From Rahnella ecdela (GTDB lineage Bacteria; Pseudomonadota; Gammaproteobacteria; Enterobacterales; Enterobacteriaceae): a stretch of DNA of 64,000 bases. Below the pieces are notes generated by a model. The model was not told where the DNA came from. It searched no databases and was given only the letters and a program-made list of their open reading frames with translations. The translations under genes and the position numbers were made by a program. The stretch is taken from the NCBI RefSeq assembly GCF_019049625.1, contig NZ_JAFMOY010000130.1, forward strand, positions 186,001 to 250,000, in the 5' to 3' direction. This document shows positions 51,284 through 59,564 of the stretch, piece by piece. How positions within the stretch are numbered: the first letter of the stretch is position 1; every line of letters begins with the position of its first letter.

Positions 51284-52849
51284 ATGAACGCAGAAAAACC
51301 AATTCTTTTCAGACACCAGCTGGCGTATGGCGGCGGGAACTTACTGGGCAGCGGGGCGCTGGCAATTGCCGGTATTTGGTTGCTCTATTTCTACACCACC
51401 TTTTGCGGCCTGACGCTGTTACAGGCATCGGCCATCTTCTCTGTTGCCAGCATCATAGATGCTATCAGTAATCCGCTGATGGGTTATCTTTCTGATAATT
51501 TTGGCAAAACGCGCCTCGGCAAACGTTTCGGACGCCGTCGATTCTTTATCCTGCTCGGCGTACCGCTGATGATGTTCTACCCGCTGTTATGGGTCGAAGG
51601 CTTCGGATTCTGGTATTACCTTTCCACGTATGTGCTGTTCGAACTGATTTACACCTCGGTGATGGTGCCTTATGAAACACTGGCCACCGAAATGACCACC
51701 GATTTTTCGGCCCGTTCCAAACTGACCGGCTACAAAGCGATTTTCGGCAAAGTGGCGAACTTTCTGGCGGCGTTCATTCCTGGTCAGTTCATCCTGATTT
51801 ACGGCAAAGATTCCGCGCAGCCGTTCTTCTTTACCGCGCTGACCTACGGCGTGATCCTGTGTATCGCCATCGGTCTGTTATATCTTTCTTCCTGGGAACG
51901 TCCGGTGGAAGAAACCACGCCGGTGGATGAGAAGAAAATGACGCTGGGTAAAACCATGCTGACGCTGGTGCGCGACATGAAATCTACCTTCCACCTGCGC
52001 GTATTCCGTAAACATCTGGGGATGTATCTGTGCGGTTTCGGCGCGGAATGGCTGTTCGCCTCAGTATTCACCTATTTCATTATCTTCGTGCTGCAATATG
52101 ATCCGACAATGGTCGCCGGGCTGAGCAGTCTGAACTCAATCCTGCAACTGTTCTCTACCGCCATTTTCATCGGAATTTGTGTGAAACACGGCTTCAGCAA
52201 GCCTTACATTCTGGCGCTCGGCATCGTCGTATTCTCGGTCGCCTGCTACAGCCTGCTGCACTTGCTGCATCTGCCGCAGCAGTATGCGACCGTCGCCATG
52301 CTGACGATCACCGTGGTCTTTGGTATCGGTACCGGCGGCGTCTATTACATTCCGTGGACCGTTTACACCTTCCTGGCGGATATTGATGAAGCCTTTACCG
52401 GCCGTCGCCGCGAGGGAATTTACGCGGGTGCAATGACCTTCTCCGGTAAGCTGATGCGCTCGGTGATTGTCTTTGTGATGGGCGCGATTTTAAGCTTCTA
52501 CGGTTTCCAGTCTAAATCCCATACTCAGCCTGAAAGTGCGGTGACGGCGATTGCGCTGGTGTTCTTCATCGGCGTAATTGCTCTGGCGCTGATGGCGATG
52601 GTCTTCAGTCACCAGATGAAACTGAACCGCAAAACGCACTTAGTGGTGCTGGGCGAAGTGGCGCGTATCAAAGCGGGCGGGGCAATCAGCGAGATCCAGC
52701 CGGACGTTCGTGCGGTGATGGAAGAACTGATCGGCTATCCGTATGAAGAATGCTGGGGCAACAGCAAAGTCTGCCGCAAAATCTTCGACACTCCCGCTGT
52801 GGAAGTTGACCCCTCTAAGCCGATGGTCAGCGCCACGCAAAAACCGTAA
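51284..52849 (+). CDS. togT: TogT, oligogalacturonide transporter (GPH family)
   Basis: 521 aa, 12 membrane helices, glycoside-pentoside-hexuronide:cation symporter family: AYGGGNLLGSGALAIAG at TM1, DAISNPLMGYLSDNFGKTRLGKRFGRRR after TM2, and an IDEAFTGRRREGIYAGAMTFSGKL loop later. It is collinear with Dickeya TogT as I remember it. It imports oligogalacturonides with protons or sodium as the single-protein alternative to the TogMNAB ABC system, which is not in the window. First gene of togT-pelX-kdgM. Its C-terminal ~70-aa cytoplasmic tail ends in a Cys-containing helix. Confidence 0.92.
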   Translation: MNAEKPILFRHQLAYGGGNLLGSGALAIAGIWLLYFYTTFCGLTLLQASAIFSVASIIDAISNPLMGYLSDNFGKTRLGKRFGRRRFFILLGVPLMMFYPLLWVEGFGFWYYLSTYVLFELIYTSVMVPYETLATEMTTDFSARSKLTGYKAIFGKVANFLAAFIPGQFILIYGKDSAQPFFFTALTYGVILCIAIGLLYLSSWERPVEETTPVDEKKMTLGKTMLTLVRDMKSTFHLRVFRKHLGMYLCGFGAEWLFASVFTYFIIFVLQYDPTMVAGLSSLNSILQLFSTAIFIGICVKHGFSKPYILALGIVVFSVACYSLLHLLHLPQQYATVAMLTITVVFGIGTGGVYYIPWTVYTFLADIDEAFTGRRREGIYAGAMTFSGKLMRSVIVFVMGAILSFYGFQSKSHTQPESAVTAIALVFFIGVIALALMAMVFSHQMKLNRKTHLVVLGEVARIKAGGAISEIQPDVRAVMEELIGYPYEECWGNSKVCRKIFDTPAVEVDPSKPMVSATQKP

Positions 52850-52885
52850 CCCCTGATTTAACTCTGCTTTTTATGACTTCACCGA

Positions 52886-52905
52886 CTGGCCGGGACACCG
52901 GCCAG
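52886..52905 (+). other. Intra-operonic hairpin togT-pelX
   Basis: Perfect CTGGCCGG-GACA-CCGGCCAG, no T-run; likely an mRNA stability or processing stem that would let pelX-kdgM accumulate differently from togT. Confidence 0.5.
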
Positions 52906-52937
52906 CGACCCCTCACGTTTTTAGGATAAGAACGATT

Positions 52938-55106
52938 ATGCGGGCATCAAAATTTATTATTGCCGCGCTTTCCCTCGGAATGAGCGCACAAAGCATCGCC
53001 GCTGCATTGCCTGACGCCAGCAAACTGGTCTGGCACAGCATCACTTTCGGTCAGTCAACCGACGTCAATTTCGCCACCAACGTTTTGCCACAAAAAATCG
53101 GTATGAACGAAATCCGGCTCGCAGACGGGGAACCTGTACCTGCCACCGGCACATTGCTCACCACGCCGTTTACGCTTGAAAGCCGTGGCGGCAAGGTCGG
53201 TAACAGTCACGATGGCCTGACCTATTTCTATACACGATTACCGGCTGACGTGAATTTCCGCCTTGAGGCTGATTTCACCCTCAACCAGTTCGGGCCGGAA
53301 AACGGCGCAAAACCGGCGGGGCAGGAAGGTGCGGGATTACTGGTACGCGACATTCTCGGTACGCCGCGTGAACCGGTAACCAAACCCGGCATTGAAGAGT
53401 TGCCGGCCGCTTCCAACATGGTGATGAACAGCGTAATAACCACCGGGGATAAGCCACCGGTGCTGGCGCTGATTGCCCGTCAGGGCGTGCAGCAACCGTG
53501 GGGAAATACCGGTATCAGTATCGTGCGTGAAAGTTATCAGCCGCTGACCACGCCCGCGCATTTTTCACTGCGCCTGACCCGTACCGACAGCGGTTTTGAT
53601 GTCGCTTACGCCCCGCAGGGCAGCGACCAGTGGGTCAGCCATTCCGTTCCGGGCGCTGACCGCGTAACGCAGCTGGATAAAACCGGTTACTACGTCGGGT
53701 TTTTCGCGTCACGCAATGCCAGTATCACCGTGGAAAACGCCAGGCTGACGCTGGATGAGGCGCATACACAACCTTCAGGGCCTTACGTGACACCGTCACT
53801 GAATGCGCGCATTGAAATGATGTCATCGCCGGTGATCACCCGGCGCGACAGCGTGATTCAGTTGCGCACTAACGGCGACGGTCAGTTACAGATTGAGCAG
53901 GATGGCAGGCCCTTGCTGAGTCAGAGCGCCGTTCGCGGCGGCGAAGCGGTCACCGTGCCATTCCACGCGCAGCATCCGGTCACACCGTTGCAGCTCACCT
54001 TTACGCCGGATAACGGAAAACCTGTCATGCAGGAATTTCCGCTGAAAATGGCGCTGGTCAGCAATCCCGATGAATTGCACGTGTCGCCGCAGGGTGAGGC
54101 CGGTAACGACGGTTCCGCACAACATCCGCTGGATTTCGCCAGCGCAGTCAATTTGTTAGCGCCGGGCGGTACGTTGTGGCTGGCGGAAGGTGAATATCCG
54201 GCAGGCGTGATACCGGCCACCGCCAGCGGCACGGAGAAAAACCCCAAAACGCTGCGCGCGCAGGGCGATAACGTGGTGTTTAACGGGCTGAAACTCGACG
54301 CCAGCTTCTGGAATATTCAGGGGATTACCTTCACGCAAAAAAGCTTCCACATTGCCGGCAGCTACAACCATATCGACCGCGTGAAAGCGCATCACGCCGA
54401 CGATACCGGCATCTGGGTCGCCTCACCGGACGGTATAGGCCGGGCGCTGTGGGCCAGCCATAACCTGATCAGTAATTCAGAATCCTGGGGGAATCAGGAT
54501 CCGGGGCGCAAAAACGCTGACGGATTCGCGGTAAAAATGCGCGTCGGCGAAGGTAACCGGCTGGTGAATTGCTATTCGCACGACAACATCGACGACGGCT
54601 TTGACTTATTCAACAAGATTGAGGACGGTCCGAACGGCAGCGTGACGATTGAAAACAGCCTGTCGGTTCATAACGGCAGCAACGGTTTCAAACTCGGCGG
54701 CGAAGGATTACCGGTGGCACACGTCATCCGAGACAGTGTGGCAGTCGAAAACGGCATGGACGGTTTCACCGACAACTTTAACCCCGGCGCGCTGAGCGTT
54801 GAGGGTAACCGCGCGGTCGACAACAAACGCTTCAACTTCCTGTTCCGCCCGTCGCCTTACACTACGGCAGACAAGCAAGGCACCTTCAAAGACAATCTTT
54901 CCCTGCGCACTTCGCCGGGGAAATATGACGATGCCGTCACCGGCAATGTGGATGACAGTAATTATTTTTATACTAACCACAAAACAGTGAATAAACAGAA
55001 TATAGAAGTTCAGCCCGGAGATTTTATTTCTTTGCGGCTGCCGGATCCGATAACCCGTCTTTCTGACGGCGGATTTAATTACGCTGACTTTCTGAAGAAA
55101 AAATGA
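52938..55106 (+). CDS. pelX: PelX-type exopolygalacturonate lyase (PL9)
   Basis: 722 aa with a Sec signal (MRASKFIIAALSLGMSAQSIA). About residues 25-370 form an N-terminal jelly-roll-like accessory part; 375-722 form the PL9 right-handed beta-helix (ENSLSVHNGSNGFKLGGE, ENGMDGFTDNFNPGALSVEGN, KNADGFAVKMRVGEGNRLVNC) with Asp- and Asn-rich turns for Ca binding. Size and order match Dickeya PelX. It removes unsaturated digalacturonate from oligomer ends, in the periplasm. Between the transporter and the porin genes, that suits stepwise uptake. Confidence 0.92.
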   Translation: MRASKFIIAALSLGMSAQSIAAALPDASKLVWHSITFGQSTDVNFATNVLPQKIGMNEIRLADGEPVPATGTLLTTPFTLESRGGKVGNSHDGLTYFYTRLPADVNFRLEADFTLNQFGPENGAKPAGQEGAGLLVRDILGTPREPVTKPGIEELPAASNMVMNSVITTGDKPPVLALIARQGVQQPWGNTGISIVRESYQPLTTPAHFSLRLTRTDSGFDVAYAPQGSDQWVSHSVPGADRVTQLDKTGYYVGFFASRNASITVENARLTLDEAHTQPSGPYVTPSLNARIEMMSSPVITRRDSVIQLRTNGDGQLQIEQDGRPLLSQSAVRGGEAVTVPFHAQHPVTPLQLTFTPDNGKPVMQEFPLKMALVSNPDELHVSPQGEAGNDGSAQHPLDFASAVNLLAPGGTLWLAEGEYPAGVIPATASGTEKNPKTLRAQGDNVVFNGLKLDASFWNIQGITFTQKSFHIAGSYNHIDRVKAHHADDTGIWVASPDGIGRALWASHNLISNSESWGNQDPGRKNADGFAVKMRVGEGNRLVNCYSHDNIDDGFDLFNKIEDGPNGSVTIENSLSVHNGSNGFKLGGEGLPVAHVIRDSVAVENGMDGFTDNFNPGALSVEGNRAVDNKRFNFLFRPSPYTTADKQGTFKDNLSLRTSPGKYDDAVTGNVDDSNYFYTNHKTVNKQNIEVQPGDFISLRLPDPITRLSDGGFNYADFLKKK

Positions 55107-55174
55107 TTGCAGCGCTGTTAAAAAGCAACACCCTTTTAAAATAATATTACTCAATATCTCTGGGATTTATAAAA

Positions 55175-55855
55175 ATGAAAAAGTGCAGACTGATACTCTG
55201 CGGCTTACTGCTGGCCAGCGCCAGCAGCCACGCCGTGACGATTGACCTTCGCCATGAATGGCTGGACGACAGTAAACAACATAAAGACCGCGCGATGGTA
55301 TCGCACCGTTTTGCCAACGGATTTGGTTTCTCGCTGGAAGCAAAATGGAAGTCTGGTGGAGACAATTCAAATAAACCTTTTAATAATCTGGTAGATAATG
55401 GTACAGAGAGCACTATAAGCTATCAGTACAAGATTACGCCAAACGTGTTTGTCCAGCCGGGTTTTACACTGGAATCCAGTTCAGACAGCAGTATCTATAA
55501 GCCGTTTTTAACCGCGGGATATACATTCGACAGCGGCATCTATTTTAACGCCCGTTACCGTTATGAATATACGCGATATACCAAGGATAATACCGATGAC
55601 CGTAAAACCAACCGTGGTGAAATATGGTTAGGTTATCGTGTCGCCGACTGGCGGTTTGAATATAATTACATTTACAAGCACAGCGATCAGATCCTTTACG
55701 ACAATGATAAATGGGATTATGAACAGGATCTGAAAGTTGCCTACAATATTAATAAACAATGGACGCCTTATGCGCAAATCGGCAATGTGTCGGTCAGAAA
55801 AACCACCGATGAAAGACAGACACGCTTCCGTTTAGGGATCCAATATAATTTCTGA
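55175..55855 (+). CDS. kdgM: KdgM-family oligogalacturonate-specific porin
   Basis: 226 aa with a Sec signal (MKKCRLILCGLLLASASSHA, then VTIDLRHEW). The mature part is a ~12-strand barrel with alternating Tyr/Arg (YFNARYRYEYTRY, WRFEYNYIYKHSDQILYD, RFRLGIQYNF) and Phe at the end, as in KdgM/NanC porins. The Arg-rich lumen passes acidic oligosaccharides. Third gene of the operon, 68 bp after pelX. Confidence 0.92.
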   Translation: MKKCRLILCGLLLASASSHAVTIDLRHEWLDDSKQHKDRAMVSHRFANGFGFSLEAKWKSGGDNSNKPFNNLVDNGTESTISYQYKITPNVFVQPGFTLESSSDSSIYKPFLTAGYTFDSGIYFNARYRYEYTRYTKDNTDDRKTNRGEIWLGYRVADWRFEYNYIYKHSDQILYDNDKWDYEQDLKVAYNINKQWTPYAQIGNVSVRKTTDERQTRFRLGIQYNF

Positions 55856-55858
55856 TGT

Positions 55859-55915
55859 TATCACATTACGTTGTGATATCCGCCAGCCGGACAGTGAAAG
55901 CTGCCCGGCTATTTT
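55859..55915 (+). terminator. kdgM 3' hairpins
   Basis: TATCACA-N6-TGTGATA (55859-55878), then AGCCGG-N14-CCGGCT (55885-55911) followed by ATTTTC; the second is the likely terminator. Confidence 0.5.
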
Positions 55916-55958
55916 CTCACTGAAATATAAACGAAACATATCATTCGCCTTTTTCGGG

Positions 55959-55987
55959 TTGACAATAATAAAGTGCATGGGTAAATT
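55959..55987 (+). promoter_or_regulatory. Consensus-like sigma70 promoter
   Basis: TTGACA, 17-bp spacer, TAAATT; start expected near 55994, reading toward the small ORFs at 56035 and 56201. Confidence 0.65.
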
Positions 55988-56034
55988 GCACGAGCCGGAA
56001 GTAGCGGCCTTTATTAACTTTACATAAGAGACTA

Positions 56035-56148
56035 ATGGACACTGTAACCAGTAGCTTGCCGGATGACGCTGAAATAGCGCGCCGGAACAGTAAACATAAA
56101 ATCGATTGTGATCATTTCATCGTTTGGGTGTGCCTCGCCAGAGCCTGA
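56035..56148 (+). CDS. Candidate 37-aa leader ORF
   Basis: ATG at 56035 preceded by AAGAGA; MDTVTSSLPDDAEIARRN at the start, a hydrophobic end (HFIVWVCLARA) and then TGA. It lies 40 bp after the predicted transcription start and 52 bp before the next ORF, so it could be a leader peptide. Not recognised; weak ribosome-binding site. Confidence 0.3.
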   Translation: MDTVTSSLPDDAEIARRNSKHKIDCDHFIVWVCLARA

Positions 56149-56200
56149 TGCTCTCGTGTAATCCCACCTCAACCTGAATGTCACGGTCCCGAGGTGTGTT

Positions 56201-56446
56201 ATGAAGTTCAAATCTACCCTTTTTTCTGATGTCAAAACAGTGACATCCACTTTGCGTGTCCGCCCGTCCCGCGACCGGACGCTGGCTGCGCGCAAAAAAG
56301 ACTCTGCATCTGTTTTTTCTTCTAAAATCAACAAACTGAATCACCGCGTCACGACGTGGCGGGTCAGTCCTGTCACCGGTCAGCTGGAACAACGCTGCAT
56401 CGTTTCTGACAGCGAAGAACCTCAAAGTCGGGTTTCCCTTCACTGA
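56201..56446 (+). CDS. Small basic protein of unknown function, 81 aa
   Basis: ATG at 56201 with GAGG 6 bp upstream. The protein is Ser/Arg/Lys-rich (RVRPSRDRTLAARKK) with a possible beta hairpin (HRVTTWRVSPVTGQLEQRCIV). No signal peptide or membrane helix. The promoter at 55959 would drive it from a ~200-nt leader. I do not recognise it. It lies upstream of mgtA but separated by 300 bp with a separate PhoP-like box, so a functional link is only possible. Confidence 0.55.
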   Translation: MKFKSTLFSDVKTVTSTLRVRPSRDRTLAARKKDSASVFSSKINKLNHRVTTWRVSPVTGQLEQRCIVSDSEEPQSRVSLH

Positions 56447-56753
56447 TTCAACGCAAGCATTACGCTGCGCTGAACATCGTCTTGACGCATGCCTGATGGC
56501 AATTGTCTTTTTATTATTGCCACCCTAAAAAGTGACGTAATAAAAAAAACCGCCGGTTATGCATCATTAAAAGACACACAATCAATTTCACTCTGTTTAT
56601 TCACTTTTTAATTAAAGGAAAATAAACGGCGGGGAATTCTGCGTAAAAAATAATTAAATACCGATCGCTGAAATAACGTGAAGGGATCCTGCTGTCTGAA
56701 ATTAACAGACTGCGGATTTCACCTGGTCGTTATCCGGTGACAGGAGCATCACC
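56447..56753. other. mgtA leader and promoter region
   Basis: 307 bp. Contains the PhoP-like box and, in the probable 5' UTR, the stem GTCTG-AAATTAA-CAGAC (about 56692-56708) nested within GTGAA/TTCAC arms, like the Mg-responsive leader hairpins of E. coli mgtA. I could not find an MgtL-like proline-rich leader peptide. Confidence 0.45.
56594..56610 (+). promoter_or_regulatory. PhoP-box-like repeat upstream of mgtA
   Basis: TGTTTA-TTCAC-TTTTTA fits the (T/G)GTTTA-N5-(T/G)GTTTA direct repeat with one mismatch, 144 bp before mgtA, consistent with low-Mg induction. Confidence 0.6.
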
Positions 56754-59453
56754 ATGACTGCACATAACCAAAACATCGCAGAAAGAAAAAAACAGGCGCT
56801 CTCCATGCGCGCCGTTCAGGAAGCCAATAATGGGGTGGAAGTCACCCTCATCAATGTCAGTTCGAGCCGCGAAGGCCTGACGCATCAAAGTGCGGCCCAG
56901 CGTCTGGAAAAACAAGGGTACAACGAAGTGGCTCACGACAAGCCGCCTCACATGCTGGTTCAGCTGGTTAAAGCTTTCAATAATCCGTTTATTTATGTGC
57001 TCACCGTGCTGGCAATTATCAGCTTCTTTACCGATTACTGGTTGCCGCTGCGTGCGGGGGAAGAAACCGATCTGACGTCGGTTTATATCATCGGCGCGAT
57101 GGTCGGTCTGAGCGGGCTGGTGCGTTTCTGGCAGGAATATCGCTCTGCCAAATCCGCCGAAGCGCTGAAAGCAATGGTCCTCACGACGGCCACCGTGTTA
57201 CGTCGTGAACTACCAGGTAAAGAGGGCAAACTGTGTGAGATCCCGATGCGCCAGCTGGTGGTGGGCGACATCGTGCAACTTTATGCCGGGGATATGATCC
57301 CGGCGGATGTCCGGCTGCTGGAATCGCGGGATCTGTTTATCAGTCAGGCCGTGCTGACCGGCGAAGCGTTGCCGGTCGAAAAGTACGACACGCTGGGCAA
57401 CGTCGCCCAAAAATCAGCGGATGAAAGCGGGGCGGAAAACGAGAATCTGCTGGATATCCCGAACATCTGCTTTATGGGCACCAATGTAGTCAGCGGCACG
57501 GCATTAGCGGTGGTGGTCGCCACAGGCCCGCGCACCTATTTTGGTTCGCTGGCAAAAGCCATTGTCGGCACCCGCGCGCAGACGGCCTTTGACCGCGGCG
57601 TGAACAGCGTCAGCTGGTTGCTGATCCGCTTCATGCTGGTGATGGTGCCGGTCGTGTTCCTGATCAACGGCATCATGAAAGGTGAGTGGTGGGACGCGCT
57701 GCTGTTCGCGGTGGCGGTTGCCGTCGGTCTGACGCCTGAAATGCTGCCCATGATCGTCAGCGCCAATCTGGCGAAAGGTGCGATGGCAATGGCGAAGCGC
57801 AAGGTGGTGGTGAAACGCCTGAATGCTATCCAGAACCTCGGTGCAATGGACGTGTTATGTACCGATAAAACCGGCACGCTGACGCAGGATAAAATCATCC
57901 TTGAGCACCATATCAACACGCACGGCAAGAAAGACGCCTCGGTGCTGGAACTGGCGTGGCTGAACAGCTACCACCAGAGCGGCATCAAAAATCTGATGGA
58001 TCAGGCGGTTATCTGGTTTTCTGATAACACGCCAGGCTTTGTGAAACCACAGGGTTACAGCAAGGTCGATGAAATGCCGTTCGATTTCGTGCGCCGTCGT
58101 TTGTCCGTGGTCGTTAAAGACCGCAACGCAAACCATCTGCTGGTGTGTAAAGGCGCGGTGGAAGAAATGCTGAGCATTTCCACGCATATCAGCGAAAACG
58201 ACAATGTGGTGGAACTGACCGAAGCGCGGCGCGATGCGTTGCTGGCGATGTCGAATGAGTACAACAAAGACGGTTTCCGCGTGCTGGTGGTCGCGACCCG
58301 CGAAATCCGTCGCGCAGAAACCAAAAAGCAGTATGGCACTGCCGATGAGCACGACCTGATTATTCACGGATTCCTGACCTTCCTGGATCCGCCGAAAGAA
58401 ACTGCCGGTCCGGCGATTGCCGCGATGCGCGATATCGGCGTCACCGTGAAAGTGCTCACCGGCGATAACGCGGTGGTGACCAGCCGCATCTGCCGTCAGG
58501 TCGGGCTGGAGCCGGGTGAGCCACTGCTGGGGCCACAGATTGAACGTCTGGATGACGCGTCGCTGCGTGAACGGGTAGAGGAGTGCACGGTCTTTGCGAA
58601 ACTCACGCCGCTGCAAAAATCCCGCGTACTGAAAGCTTTGCAGGCCAACGGGCATACGGTCGGATTTTTGGGGGACGGGATTAACGATGCGCCTGCGCTG
58701 CGCGATGCCGACGTCGGGATTTCCGTCGACAGCGGCACCGATATCGCCAAGGAATCCGCCGATATCATCCTGCTCGAAAAAAGCCTGATGGTGCTGGAAG
58801 AGGGCGTGCTGAAAGGGCGCGAGACGTTCGGCAATATCATGAAGTATCTGAACATGACCGCCAGCTCGAACTTCGGCAACGTGTTCTCGGTACTGGTCGC
58901 CAGCGCGTTTATTCCGTTCCTGCCAATGCTGGCTATCCAACTGCTGCTGCAAAACCTGATGTACGACATCTCCCAGCTGGCGCTGCCGTGGGACAAAATC
59001 GACAAAGAGTTCCTGAAAAAACCGCGCAAGTGGGACGCTAAAAACATCGGTCGTTTCATGGTGTGGATTGGCCCGACCTCGTCGATTTTCGATATGACCA
59101 CTTTTGCGCTGATGTGGTACGTGTTCAGCGCCAACAGTGAACATATGCAGACGCTGTTCCAGTCCGGCTGGTTCGTGGAAGGCTTGCTGTCGCAGACGCT
59201 GGTGGTTCACATGCTGCGCACCCAGAAAATTCCGTTCATTCAGAGCACCGCCGCCTGGCCGGTGATGCTGATGACCGGTCTGGTGATGGCGATTGGGATT
59301 TACGTGCCGTTTTCGCCGCTCGGTCCGGTAGTCGGTTTGCAGGCGCTGCCGTGGGAATACTTCCCGTGGCTGGCCGGTACGCTGCTCGCTTACTGCTGCG
59401 TGGCGCAGGGCATGAAGACCTTCTATATCCGCCGCTTCAAACAGTGGTTCTGA
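56754..59453 (+). CDS. mgtA: MgtA, P-type ATPase for magnesium import
   Basis: 899 aa against 898 in E. coli. Phosphorylated Asp371 in CTDKTGTLTQDK, TGE in LTGEALPVEK, the hinge VGFLGDGINDAPALRDADVGIS, and ten membrane helices including GLTPEMLPMIVSANLAKGA (P-type IIIB). It imports Mg2+ down its gradient under ATP hydrolysis, induced by PhoPQ in low Mg. AGGAG lies 7 bp before the ATG. A strong terminator follows. Confidence 0.96.
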   Translation: MTAHNQNIAERKKQALSMRAVQEANNGVEVTLINVSSSREGLTHQSAAQRLEKQGYNEVAHDKPPHMLVQLVKAFNNPFIYVLTVLAIISFFTDYWLPLRAGEETDLTSVYIIGAMVGLSGLVRFWQEYRSAKSAEALKAMVLTTATVLRRELPGKEGKLCEIPMRQLVVGDIVQLYAGDMIPADVRLLESRDLFISQAVLTGEALPVEKYDTLGNVAQKSADESGAENENLLDIPNICFMGTNVVSGTALAVVVATGPRTYFGSLAKAIVGTRAQTAFDRGVNSVSWLLIRFMLVMVPVVFLINGIMKGEWWDALLFAVAVAVGLTPEMLPMIVSANLAKGAMAMAKRKVVVKRLNAIQNLGAMDVLCTDKTGTLTQDKIILEHHINTHGKKDASVLELAWLNSYHQSGIKNLMDQAVIWFSDNTPGFVKPQGYSKVDEMPFDFVRRRLSVVVKDRNANHLLVCKGAVEEMLSISTHISENDNVVELTEARRDALLAMSNEYNKDGFRVLVVATREIRRAETKKQYGTADEHDLIIHGFLTFLDPPKETAGPAIAAMRDIGVTVKVLTGDNAVVTSRICRQVGLEPGEPLLGPQIERLDDASLRERVEECTVFAKLTPLQKSRVLKALQANGHTVGFLGDGINDAPALRDADVGISVDSGTDIAKESADIILLEKSLMVLEEGVLKGRETFGNIMKYLNMTASSNFGNVFSVLVASAFIPFLPMLAIQLLLQNLMYDISQLALPWDKIDKEFLKKPRKWDAKNIGRFMVWIGPTSSIFDMTTFALMWYVFSANSEHMQTLFQSGWFVEGLLSQTLVVHMLRTQKIPFIQSTAAWPVMLMTGLVMAIGIYVPFSPLGPVVGLQALPWEYFPWLAGTLLAYCCVAQGMKTFYIRRFKQWF

Positions 59454-59464
59454 TCCGCTGATCA

Positions 59465-59497
59465 CAGGTGCCGCAGCTAATCGCGGCACCTGCTTTT
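59465..59497 (+). terminator. mgtA terminator
   Basis: CAGGTGCCGC-N8-GCGGCACCTG followed by CTTTT. Confidence 0.85.
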
Positions 59498-59564
59498 ATC
59501 GTGACTTTGCTGTTGGTAACGGTTTTTACACCACAAAAACAACCCTGAAAAAGGGGACACTCTT

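Noticed and set aside
57855-59489. 544-codon open frame on the minus strand of mgtA
   Set aside because: His/Gln/Arg-rich composition typical of an antisense shadow; lies fully within a well-conserved gene.
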